A stretch of 16,107 nucleotides of DNA from Caldilineaceae bacterium (GTDB lineage Bacteria; Chloroflexota; Anaerolineae; Caldilineales; Caldilineaceae): positions 1-16,107 of the forward strand of contig JAPKMW010000166.1 of NCBI GenBank assembly GCA_026645575.1, in the 5' to 3' direction. Below are positions 1-6,348 of the stretch, in pieces. The notes beneath the pieces are model-generated. The model was not told the DNA's origin. It saw only the letters and a list, made by a program, of their open reading frames with translations, and did no database searches. The position numbers and the translations under genes were made by a program. The first letter of the stretch is position 1. Every line of letters starts with the position of its first letter.

Positions 1-88
1 TTTTGTTTGTTTTTTACTTGTTTTTTGTTGTTTCTTTGTTTCAATTAGGTTGTCGTTCTATGCCTGAATAGTTACAAAAGCGTTAACT
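1..88. other. T-rich low-complexity stretch
   Basis: The first 45 or so bases are almost only T and G on the plus strand, quite unlike the GC-rich remainder. No ribosome binding site or convincing promoter leads into the TPR frame that follows. The TPR reading frame is open only back to a TGA at 65-67, so this stretch marks where TPR coding stops being recognisable. It may be a junction, a degraded upstream gene or a low-complexity spacer; the sequence does not decide. Confidence 0.4.
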
Positions 89-1045
89 TTGGCCCAGGCC
101 GCAGATGCAACCAAAGTCGAGGCGGATGTCTATCTCTACATGGGGCGCAACCGCTTCTATCTGGGCGACTATGCCGGCGGCCAGAGTCGTCATGACCAGG
201 CGATGCACCACTACCGCATGATTGGCGACCTGGTGGATGAACTGGCGGCACAAAATAGTCTAGCCATGCTCTATCTCTTTGCGGGTGATTATGTCAAAGC
301 CCAGGCAGCCTATGAACGCTGTCTGGCGGCCTATCGCCATCTGAACAATCAGCCGGCCATTGGGTTGACACTCAACAATTTAGGGGCGTTGGCAACGGTG
401 GTCGGGCAGTATACGGCAGCGCAACGCTATTATGAAGAATCACTTGCGATTCGCCGGCGGGTGGGTGGTCGCCAGTCAGAAGCGCTCGTTCTTGCTAATT
501 TGGCGCTGGTTACACACCAAACCGGTGCAAACCAGCAAGCCTGTGACTATGCGCAGGGCGCCCTCCAGCTTAGTATTGAGCTGGGCGAACGGGACAATGA
601 AGCATACGCCCATCTCTGTCTCGGCCATGCGCAAGCGGCATTGGGACGTTGGTCAGAAGCGATTGCGGCTTATCAACGCACCTTGAGCTTACGCCGCCAC
701 GCCGGTCAACAACCACAGGCGTTGGAGCCGTTGGCCGGATTGGCGCGGATTGCCTTCGCTCAAGGCAATCTGATCGAAGCCAAAGCCTACATTGATGAGA
801 TTGTCCCCCATCTAAGCTATGACACCTACGCCGGCATTGTCGAACTGATTCGTATCTATCTCACCTGCTACCAGGTCTTGAGCGCCGTGCAAGATGAACG
901 CGCCACCCAAGTCTTAACCATGGGATACACCATCCTACAAGAGCGGGCTAACAAAATCGAAGAGCCAGCCTTGCGCGCCTCCTATCGGCAGGTCGCCGCC
1001 CACGCGGAGTTGCGGCGGCTTTATGAGGAACAGCAGGCGCAATAG
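89..1045 (+). CDS. TPR-repeat protein, probable 5'-truncated remnant of a larger regulator
   Basis: The 318 residues are about six tandem tetratricopeptide repeats of roughly 40 residues, with the usual Gly/Ala/Tyr pattern, for example LGDYAGG near residue 26, AGDYVKAQAAYE near 65 and LGRWSEAIAAYQ near 185. TPRs are protein-interaction scaffolds. The tail, with LQERANKIEEPALRASY near residue 290, resembles the C-terminus of large AfsR/LuxR-like ATPase regulators (family knowledge from memory). The only start that keeps the first repeat is TTG at 89, without a ribosome binding site. The frame continues upstream with repeat-like residues (ALTLAQAAD) to a TGA at 65-67, so coding seems to begin inside a repeat. 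I infer the C-terminal part of a bigger gene whose nucleotide-binding and DNA-binding parts are lost. The alternative is a short stand-alone TPR protein. Confidence 0.7.
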   Translation: MAQAADATKVEADVYLYMGRNRFYLGDYAGGQSRHDQAMHHYRMIGDLVDELAAQNSLAMLYLFAGDYVKAQAAYERCLAAYRHLNNQPAIGLTLNNLGALATVVGQYTAAQRYYEESLAIRRRVGGRQSEALVLANLALVTHQTGANQQACDYAQGALQLSIELGERDNEAYAHLCLGHAQAALGRWSEAIAAYQRTLSLRRHAGQQPQALEPLAGLARIAFAQGNLIEAKAYIDEIVPHLSYDTYAGIVELIRIYLTCYQVLSAVQDERATQVLTMGYTILQERANKIEEPALRASYRQVAAHAELRRLYEEQQAQ

Positions 1046-1057
1046 GTCGGCCCTTTT

Positions 1058-1130
1058 GTCCCGTAGGGACAGGTGAGTTTAGAGCGAGGAAAAGCTTCAC
1101 TCGTTCCTAAACTCACCTGTCCTACAGGAC
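1058..1130. terminator. Long palindrome between convergent genes (CCCGTAGGGA family)
   Basis: The left arm at 1058-1082 and right arm at 1107-1130 are inverted copies of about 24 bases, with one mismatch and one extra base. The inner 16 bases, GGACAGGTGAGTTTAG against its complement, match perfectly. The loop holds further partial pairing (GCGAG/CTCGT). It fills the 88-bp gap between the TPR stop and the Nudix-like stop, so a bidirectional terminator role is reasonable, although there is no clean T-run. The 24-base unit at 1060-1083 recurs at 8050-8073 in inverse orientation with 22 of 24 identical positions, so it is also a dispersed repeat. Confidence 0.7.
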
Positions 1131-1133
1131 GAA

Positions 1134-1700
1134 TTATCCTGATGCGTTGATTACCTGCCAGTGCCAGTGGTGCGCGACGACGGGGTCGCCGTGATGATGG
1201 GCCGCGTTGGTGGTGGTGAAGGGGGTGTCTGGCAGCGCTGCCACCTGGACGCTCACCCGGTAGAAGGTGAATTGGGTCACTAGGCCGGGATAAGAAGCGG
1301 ATTCGACGAGCAGTTGCCGTTCGCGAATTTGTTGGGGAGGAAAGTGGATCTGTTGCTCATCCGTAACCGCCAACTCTTCGGCCAGACAACGCAGCGCGGT
1401 CGCCATCGGGTCTTCCCCTGGCAGCATCTTTTCCGACGGCGGTTGATTGCGTCGCCGCACCTGCCCCGATGTTAAAAGTTGTTCCGCTTCGATGAGTTGA
1501 CGCCCATCTGCTTCAACCAACAATTCCACCACCTGCACCCGGCGCAAAGGCGCTTCAGGATAGAGGGCGGACTCTGCTTGCTGGGTTTCCCGCCACAGAT
1601 CATCAACGGTTTTGGCCGTGCCCTGGCCCCAAGAGGTTGTGTCGATCTGGTGCGTGTGCAGCCAGGCGGCCAGTGCAGCAGGTGTGGGGAAAGTTAACAT
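1134..1700 (-). CDS. Nudix-like hydrolase-fold protein
   Basis: The central segment contains a degenerate Nudix box. It keeps the R-x-L-x-E-E core (RCLAEELAV, about residues 104-112) and the glutamate eight residues before the arginine, but lacks the canonical first glycine and the REU glutamate. Around it are SEKMLPGEDP, a SYPGLVTQFTFYRV strand region and a C-terminal HHWHW stretch. This layout resembles plant and bacterial Nudix-domain proteins of unknown substrate. Nudix enzymes hydrolyse X-linked nucleoside diphosphates; activity here is uncertain given the altered box. The start is GTG at 1703 or ATG at 1700, immediately after the DinB stop TAA at 1704-1706, so translation is coupled. 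I prefer the ATG (188 aa). It is the second gene of the DinB operon and converges on the TPR gene. Confidence 0.7.
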   Translation of the reverse strand: MLTFPTPAALAAWLHTHQIDTTSWGQGTAKTVDDLWRETQQAESALYPEAPLRRVQVVELLVEADGRQLIEAEQLLTSGQVRRRNQPPSEKMLPGEDPMATALRCLAEELAVTDEQQIHFPPQQIRERQLLVESASYPGLVTQFTFYRVSVQVAALPDTPFTTTNAAHHHGDPVVAHHWHWQVINASG

Positions 1701-1703
1701 CAC

Positions 1704-2651
1704 TTACACTTGTCCTGTCCGATAGCGCCAAAGGTCTGCGGCATGTTGCGCTTCATGAAGGGCGAAGCTGTAGAAAAGAGCAGAGAGCGAGCCTTCGTCG
1801 CCCCAGCCGTGATCGCCCAGGCTGCGCAGTTGTTCGTCACTGGCCCGGTCAAAGGCGCGCAACAGACGGCGGTGGTAGGTCATCAAGCCATCGCAGATGT
1901 CGATCATGGTGAGGTGGCTACGCGCCGCCAGCAGTTGAGCATTGAGCGCATCACCGTCGCCGTCAATATGCCAGGGGGCCAACCTCTCCGCTGTCGCCTT
2001 GGGCCAGCCTTCCACGAGCACATAGGCAACTTCATTCCAAGACAACACATGGGTCAACACATCGCGCATTGACCAGAAGCCACAGACCTGGGTGGACAAG
2101 AGTGTCGCTTCTGTCAGGCCGCTGATGCCGTCCATAAGATTGCTATGTTGGCGGACAAGAAAAGCGCGCAATGCCGGCCGCGACCAGCGCTGCATCGAAC
2201 CGGCATAGCGATAGATCTCCTGGCTGTGCAACTGCGTATGACGAACCATGTGGTCGAGTAACCTGACCGGCGAAAGGGTCCGTTCCCCTTCGGGATATTC
2301 CCGCGCCAGGGCAACCGGGTCGAGCGTGCGGGCAAAGGCAACCAATTGTTGGCGCGCCTCGTCCGCCGCTACAACAACCTCTGTCCACGGGCGGGATGCG
2401 TCTTGCACAGCGCGTTCGTCATTATCAAGCGCCGGGTAAACAAAGCCTTGTTGGGCCGAATCCCCGTGTATGGCTGCTTCCATGCGTTGCCGCTGCTGCT
2501 CATCCCAAAAGGCAACGTGGGCCAGGAGCGCTTTGGGCGTCCAGTTGGTTTCCAGGCGCGCCGTCTCCACTTCGGCAGGGTCAAGCAGGCCGAGCATCTG
2601 CCAAAGATGGTCATAGGCGGTCTGAAGTTGATCAGCCAGTTGATGAGTCAT
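1704..2651 (-). CDS. Tandem DinB/YfiT-like domain protein
   Basis: The 315 residues are two successive four-helix DinB-like domains. The first, about residues 5-155, has ALLAHVAFWDE and LLDHMVRHTQLHSQEIYRY. The second, about 165-315, has RDVLTHVLSWNE and ALHEAQHAADLWRYR. In this superfamily the three conserved histidines bind a metal, and members include thiol transferases and damage-inducible proteins of unknown function. Both halves keep the helix-2 histidine and a C-terminal His motif, so both may bind metal. The longer GTG start at 2678 is possible, but ATG at 2651 has AAGGA eight bases upstream and is preferred. It is first in the operon with the Nudix-like gene. The substrate is unknown. 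Confidence 0.8.
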   Translation of the reverse strand: MTHQLADQLQTAYDHLWQMLGLLDPAEVETARLETNWTPKALLAHVAFWDEQQRQRMEAAIHGDSAQQGFVYPALDNDERAVQDASRPWTEVVVAADEARQQLVAFARTLDPVALAREYPEGERTLSPVRLLDHMVRHTQLHSQEIYRYAGSMQRWSRPALRAFLVRQHSNLMDGISGLTEATLLSTQVCGFWSMRDVLTHVLSWNEVAYVLVEGWPKATAERLAPWHIDGDGDALNAQLLAARSHLTMIDICDGLMTYHRRLLRAFDRASDEQLRSLGDHGWGDEGSLSALFYSFALHEAQHAADLWRYRTGQV

Positions 2652-2679
2652 GGTCTTTTCCTTAGTAAGCAGAGACACG

Positions 2680-2772
2680 ACAACGGATGAAGGCGGGAAC
2701 GGATTTACCTATGTAAAACAAAACTACAGTTGTTTTCAAGTAACAACATCAGTTTCCGCCCTCATCCGCTGT
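2680..2772 (-). promoter_or_regulatory. Stem-loop in the leader of the DinB/Nudix operon
   Basis: Bases 2680-2700 and 2752-2772 are inverted copies with 18 of 21 matches. In the minus-strand transcript two of the three differences become G-U pairs, so 20 of 21 positions can pair, better than on the plus strand. The 51-base loop carries a nested hairpin at 2715-2736 (AAAAC and AACT pairing with AGTT and GTTTT). The structure lies 27 bases upstream of the preferred ATG and downstream of the candidate promoter at 2804-2831. It may be a 5'-leader regulatory fold or simply another palindromic repeat. Confidence 0.45.
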
Positions 2773-2803
2773 ACTGTTGTTCGGCTCCTGGTTCTCTGGC
2801 TTG

Positions 2804-2831
2804 ATAATAATACACGAATGACAAAACGCAA
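2804..2831 (-). promoter_or_regulatory. Candidate promoter of the DinB/Nudix operon
   Basis: On the minus strand TTGCGT (2831-2826) is followed after 16 bases by TATTAT (2809-2804), close to sigma-70-type boxes. Transcription would start near 2797 and give a leader of about 145 bases that includes the stem-loop at 2680-2772. Confidence 0.4.
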
Positions 2832-2836
2832 ATTCC

Positions 2837-2852
2837 CAAAATACCTATTTTG
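2837..2852. promoter_or_regulatory. Dyad CAAAATA-cc-TATTTTG, candidate operator
   Basis: Two perfect 7-base inverted halves are separated by two bases. The site lies just upstream of the -35 box proposed for the DinB operon, in the divergent region shared with the HNH-like gene. Position and symmetry fit a dimeric repressor or activator site; no regulator gene is adjacent. Confidence 0.35.
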
Positions 2853-2951
2853 ACGTAGGGGATGTGTCGTATCCTTCCCCTTGCCGGCACGTCATAAAAA
2901 TAAAGGTAATGCAGGCGCCGGTGAACCGACTGAATAAAGATGAGGATTTGT

Positions 2952-4097
2952 ATGAGTGTTCAGTACAACGACTATATTAAAACCGAAGAATGGCGACAAC
3001 GCGCGGAGGCGGCCAAAGTGCGCGCTGGTCAGCGCTGTCAAATTTGCAACCGTGCGGCGCCACGAGTAACGTTGACGGTGCATCACCGCACCTTTGAACG
3101 GTTGGGGCAGGAACAGCCGGAAGATTTAACCGTCTTGTGTCGCGGCTGTTACGAACTCTATGATAAAAATCGACGGATACCCGGCCCCGCCGCACACTCA
3201 ACGCCGCCCGTCGCAAACACCGATAAATCGAACAAACCCCGCCGGCCACCGCTGGCGCCGGTGTCACCGTCACCGCTCTTTGCACCGGCGCACGCAAGCA
3301 AACGGCGCGCGCCCTTGAACGGACACAATGGACACAATGGACACAATGGCGAGACTTTGCATCACGGGCAACCAGGGGAGTTACGCTTACCGTTGCCGAC
3401 TGATACGATCTATTTGTTGGCGAGTGGCGTCCAGTCGGCGGAGGACGCCAGTTTCTTTGATCTAGCGCCAACCGCGGAAGATAGTCCTACAGCGGCCGTT
3501 TATCAATTGGCGGTTGAACAAGCTGACCAAGCCATCGCCCAGCCGACACCCGCCCCAGTTCCAGCACGCGGCCGGCGCTGGGGGTTCGTTACCGTAAGTG
3601 TGCTTGTCCTGTTGCTCTTCTTTGGTTTCTCTGCGTTTGCACCCGATCTCTTTGCGCTCTTTTCGCAACGTGCGCTCTTCAACCCAATGGCATCTACGCC
3701 CGTGGAGATGGCGCCCGCCGCTGTCGCTACCGTAGCAATTCCCATTGCCACAGCGACAGCCGCGCCCACCGTTGCACCGACGCTGACGCCCGTGTTGCCG
3801 ACAGCAACACCGATGCCATTGTCACCGACGCCGACCGCGATCCCGCCAACCCCGATCCCGCCGACCGTGGCGCCCCCCCCAACGAAGATACCACCAACCG
3901 TGGCGCCGGCGCCCATGAGCAGCGTGATCCGAACGGCGCTGGTCTGTCAAAACCCTTGTAGCTGCGCGCCGATTGTGCGCACCATTCCCCAGGGGACAGC
4001 GGTGACGGTGTTGCAAACGCAAGCTTGTGGTGGTGATCTGTGGTATCAGATTGGGGAGGATGAATGGTTGGGGCCTGGGTTGGTGGAAAGCCGGTAG
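2952..4097 (+). CDS. Membrane-anchored protein: degenerate HNH zinc domain, TM helix, Pro/Thr stalk, SH3-like end
   Basis: I start at ATG 2952 because GAGGA lies about five bases upstream; an upstream ATG at 2940 has no such site. Residues 5-75 look like an HNH endonuclease domain with C29-x2-C32, H44-H45 in VHHRTFERLG, then DLTVLCRGC with C63 and C66. The following CH...H of nuclease members is CYELYDKN here, so a metal/catalytic histidine seems lost. Three GHN repeats lie near residue 124. One hydrophobic helix spans about 211-230 after ARGRRW, which predicts the N-terminus inside. Residues 255-325 are a Pro/Thr/Ala stalk, and 323-381 resemble an SH3-like domain (TIPQGTAVTVLQ, LWYQI, EWLGPG). 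The combination suggests a cytoplasmic nucleic-acid or zinc module tied to an exposed wall-binding module. Function is not known. Confidence 0.75.
   Translation: MSVQYNDYIKTEEWRQRAEAAKVRAGQRCQICNRAAPRVTLTVHHRTFERLGQEQPEDLTVLCRGCYELYDKNRRIPGPAAHSTPPVANTDKSNKPRRPPLAPVSPSPLFAPAHASKRRAPLNGHNGHNGHNGETLHHGQPGELRLPLPTDTIYLLASGVQSAEDASFFDLAPTAEDSPTAAVYQLAVEQADQAIAQPTPAPVPARGRRWGFVTVSVLVLLLFFGFSAFAPDLFALFSQRALFNPMASTPVEMAPAAVATVAIPIATATAAPTVAPTLTPVLPTATPMPLSPTPTAIPPTPIPPTVAPPPTKIPPTVAPAPMSSVIRTALVCQNPCSCAPIVRTIPQGTAVTVLQTQACGGDLWYQIGEDEWLGPGLVESR
3321..3347 (+). repeat. 9-bp tandem repeat GGACACAAT x3 inside the HNH-like gene
   Basis: Three exact head-to-tail copies encode Gly-His-Asn three times in the cytoplasmic linker between the HNH-like domain and the membrane helix. 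The number of copies could vary by slippage without breaking the frame. Confidence 0.85.
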
Positions 4098-4290
4098 TAA
4101 AGACTTTAGTCTTTCGCCAGCCCGGACAAAGACTAAGTACACTGTTCAGTAAGTCTTTTGGGATTTTGGCGTCGGGCACGAAGGGTGGCAAACAAATTGG
4201 TCACACCCAAACCCATTGGTCGTGCCACCCTTCATGCCCCTACGGCAAATACCGGAAAACTTAACGAACAGTGTACTTAGTCTTTACTAC
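4094..4290. repeat. Nested palindromic element filling the gap between convergent genes
   Basis: Three inverted pairs are nested. GTAGTAAAGACT at 4094-4105 pairs with 4279-4290. A perfect 20-base pair links 4128-4147 and 4266-4285 (AAAGACTAAGTACACTGTTC). An inner pair links 4174-4190 and 4223-4239 (one mismatch, GGGCACGAAGGGTGGCA). The right outer arm can pair with either left copy. The element starts on the TAG stop of the HNH-like gene and ends one base before the stop of the enolase-superfamily gene. It has no ORF and looks like a small non-autonomous MITE-like unit or composite repeat. Its left end shares GTAAAGACTTTAGTCTT exactly with 10967-10983, and bases 4236-4245 carry the CCCCTACGG core of another family. 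Confidence 0.75.
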
Positions 4291-4291
4291 G

Positions 4292-5407
4292 TTAGTCAAC
4301 CCGATAGCGACGCAATTGGGCCTCGTCCAACTCGACGCCCAAACCGGGGCGATCCGAGGGGCGAGCGCTGCCAGCGGTGATGGGTAGCGACTCGACGAGT
4401 AGATCGGTTTCATAGAAGAAGGGCGTCAGGATGTCGCAGGGGAATTCCTCGGCGGCGATGGTGGATGTCGCCATGGCCAGATGGATCATGGCGGCGCTGG
4501 CGACGCCCAACTCTAAATTGCTCCCGACGGTGCAAACAATGCCGGCGGCTTCGGCAACAGCGGCGATCTTGCGGGCCGCGCTGATCCCGCCCCCTTTGCC
4601 TACATAGACGGAGAGAATGTCGGCAGCGCTGGCGCGTACAATTGACATAGCGTCTTGCAGCGAGTAGACGCTCTCATCGGCCATCACCGGCACCTCGACC
4701 TGGCTGCGTACATCGGCCAGCCACGCAATGTCCAGATCGGCCACCGGCTGCTCGGCAAAGTAGATGTTGTAGGGGTAGAGGCGACGGATGGTCTGGATGG
4801 CGACGCGGGGCGCCCAACCGCCATTAGCATCGACCCCCAGCCGAATGTCGGGACCGATGGCTTCCCGCACCGCCCGCACCCGCGCCACATCTTGGTCGGG
4901 GTCAATGCCCACTTTGACCTTCATGGTGCGAAAGCCTTGCGCCACTGCCCAGGCCGCCACTTCGGCGGCTTTGGCCGGTTCCAGCCCGGAGACCGAAAAT
5001 TTGGTGGTGACAAAGTCGCGCACGGCGCCGCCCAACAGCCGATAGACCGGCAACCCGGCAACCTTGCCTAGAATGTCCCACAGCGCAATCTCTATTCCCG
5101 CTTTGGTAAAGGGATTGTTGGCGACGGTGCGATTCATCAGGCGGATTGCCCGTTCGATCTGGGTTGGATCTTCGCCAATCAGGACTGGCGCCAGTTCTTG
5201 CTGGATGAAATGGGCGGCGGTGCGGTTGTCCTCGCCGCTCCAAACTGGTGTACAAGAGACTTCGCCCAGGCCGGTGATCCCTTCATCCGTATGCACCTTG
5301 AGCATGAGAAAGGGCGACGTGGTATGGTAGCCGCGCCCGCTGCGAATGGCGCGGGCCGGGTTGATGGGAACCTGGACGGGGATGGTTTCGATCTGCGTGA
5401 TTTTCAT
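4292..5407 (-). CDS. Mandelate racemase/muconate lactonizing enzyme family protein (enolase superfamily)
   Basis: The 371-residue length fits the family. An N-terminal capping domain (1-125) precedes the (beta/alpha)7-beta barrel. The catalytic set is present: K163-x-K165 in TMKVKVG, metal ligands D193 (GVDANGGW), E219 (FAEQP) and D244 (VMADES), and the opposite base K271 (YVGKGGG). This arrangement defines the muconate lactonizing/dipeptide epimerase/o-succinylbenzoate subgroup. These enzymes abstract the proton alpha to a carboxylate. The clear DxD signature of L-Ala-D/L-Glu epimerases is not seen near the end (CDILTP instead), so substrate is open. Its ATG overlaps the amidohydrolase TGA as ATGA, with AAAGGGA upstream, so the two are translated together. 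Confidence 0.9.
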   Translation of the reverse strand: MKITQIETIPVQVPINPARAIRSGRGYHTTSPFLMLKVHTDEGITGLGEVSCTPVWSGEDNRTAAHFIQQELAPVLIGEDPTQIERAIRLMNRTVANNPFTKAGIEIALWDILGKVAGLPVYRLLGGAVRDFVTTKFSVSGLEPAKAAEVAAWAVAQGFRTMKVKVGIDPDQDVARVRAVREAIGPDIRLGVDANGGWAPRVAIQTIRRLYPYNIYFAEQPVADLDIAWLADVRSQVEVPVMADESVYSLQDAMSIVRASAADILSVYVGKGGGISAARKIAAVAEAAGIVCTVGSNLELGVASAAMIHLAMATSTIAAEEFPCDILTPFFYETDLLVESLPITAGSARPSDRPGLGVELDEAQLRRYRVD

Positions 5408-6261
5408 GTATAATTCCCTTTCGGATGTGTCAACCCAAGCAACGGCAACGCGTCCCGGTGAATCATCTCTTCAATTTTATCAGCAGGCAGGCTAAAGCGA
5501 TCAATTTTGATCGAAGCCAAACTGCGTAGACCCGCCAGCGAATCATCGACGGTGGTGATGGGGAAGTCGGTGCCGAAAAGCAACTTGTTCCAGACGCCAT
5601 ACTCATGCACCAACATCAGGCTATGAAAGAGTTGCCAGGGACGGTAGAAGAGCGCGCTGACATCGGCGTAGACATGGGGGTGTTTGCGGATCACGGCAAC
5701 ACATTCGCCTTCATAGGGGTGGGCCAAGTGGGCCATGATGATGCGCACTTCGGGAAAACGGCGGGCGACCACATCAATGTGGCGGGGCAAGGTGGTCTCA
5801 ATCCAACCTTGGGAGACAAAGGTGGTGCCGGTGTGGAGCAGGACGGGCAGGCCATGTTTCTGGGCATAAGACCACATGTAGTTGAGTCTGGCCTCCTGCG
5901 GATAAAAACCGGCGTACATGGGCATGAGCTTGATGCCTTTTAGCCCAAGTTCCTGGTGGCCGTATTCTAATTCCGCTTCCCACTGGGGCTGGGTTGGGTC
6001 GAGGGAGAGGAAGCCGATCAACCGAGCGGGGTCTTGTTTGATGTAGTCGGCGACATCCTGGTCATTGACCCAGAGGCCGGCTAGTTTGGCCTTGCCGCCA
6101 AAACAGATGGCAAGGTCAACGTCGCGAGCGGTGGCGCGGTAGTCACTGTAGCGGGTGGTCAGGTCAACCTCGGTGGCACGCATCCGGGAGGCTTCGGCCA
6201 GGAAGTTGCCAAAAAAGACGCTTTTGTCGCGAAAGACATGTTTGTGGACATCGATGATCAT
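5404..6261 (-). CDS. Amidohydrolase-2 family metal-dependent hydrolase
   Basis: At 285 residues the protein has the pattern of TIM-barrel amidohydrolases of the amidohydrolase-2/ACMSD-like class: D4-x-H6-x-H8 (IDVHKH), K111 in GIKLMP, H143 in LLHTG, H178 in IMAHLAHP and D232 in LFGTDFP. These positions bind the metal and activate water. Members hydrolyse lactones and amides or decarboxylate aromatic acids; nothing here selects one. AAAGGA lies about nine bases before the ATG. It is coupled by a 4-base overlap to the enolase-superfamily gene, so the two probably act on successive intermediates such as a cyclic ester and its acid; that is inference. Confidence 0.88.
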   Translation of the reverse strand: MIIDVHKHVFRDKSVFFGNFLAEASRMRATEVDLTTRYSDYRATARDVDLAICFGGKAKLAGLWVNDQDVADYIKQDPARLIGFLSLDPTQPQWEAELEYGHQELGLKGIKLMPMYAGFYPQEARLNYMWSYAQKHGLPVLLHTGTTFVSQGWIETTLPRHIDVVARRFPEVRIIMAHLAHPYEGECVAVIRKHPHVYADVSALFYRPWQLFHSLMLVHEYGVWNKLLFGTDFPITTVDDSLAGLRSLASIKIDRFSLPADKIEEMIHRDALPLLGLTHPKGNYT

Positions 6262-6293
6262 GGGACGGTCCTTTGTGAGAGAGTGAGGGGTTG

Positions 6294-6339
6294 AGAGATT
6301 GAGAGATTGAGAGATTGAGGCTGTAATCTCTCAATCTCT
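6294..6339. repeat. Hairpin of GAGAGATT tandem units
   Basis: AGAGATTGAGAGATT occurs in overlapping copies from 6294 to 6316, and its exact inverse lies at 6325-6339. The stem is 15 perfect base pairs with an 8-base loop. On the plus strand a short T-run follows. It sits in the 87-bp gap between the prolyl aminopeptidase stop and the amidohydrolase start, both on the minus strand. The same unit forms a longer palindrome at 15961-16017. Confidence 0.75.
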
Positions 6340-6348
6340 TTTACTGTC

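Noticed and set aside
2850..2875. Promoter TTGACG...TATCCT for the HNH-like gene
   Set aside because: The spacer is only 14 bases, too short for a normal sigma-70 promoter.
3503..3916. Glycine/valine-rich reading frame on the minus strand
   Set aside because: It is the complement of the Pro/Thr/Ala-rich stalk of the plus-strand gene; codon bias of that low-complexity segment keeps the opposite frame open.
4094..4290. Insertion sequence
   Set aside because: No transposase reading frame fits in the 197 bases and no target duplication is clear; at most it is a non-autonomous element.
4292..5407. Specific naming as L-Ala-D/L-Glu epimerase or muconate cycloisomerase
   Set aside because: Subgroup residues fit both, but the epimerase DxD motif is not evident and no aromatic-pathway partner is adjacent.
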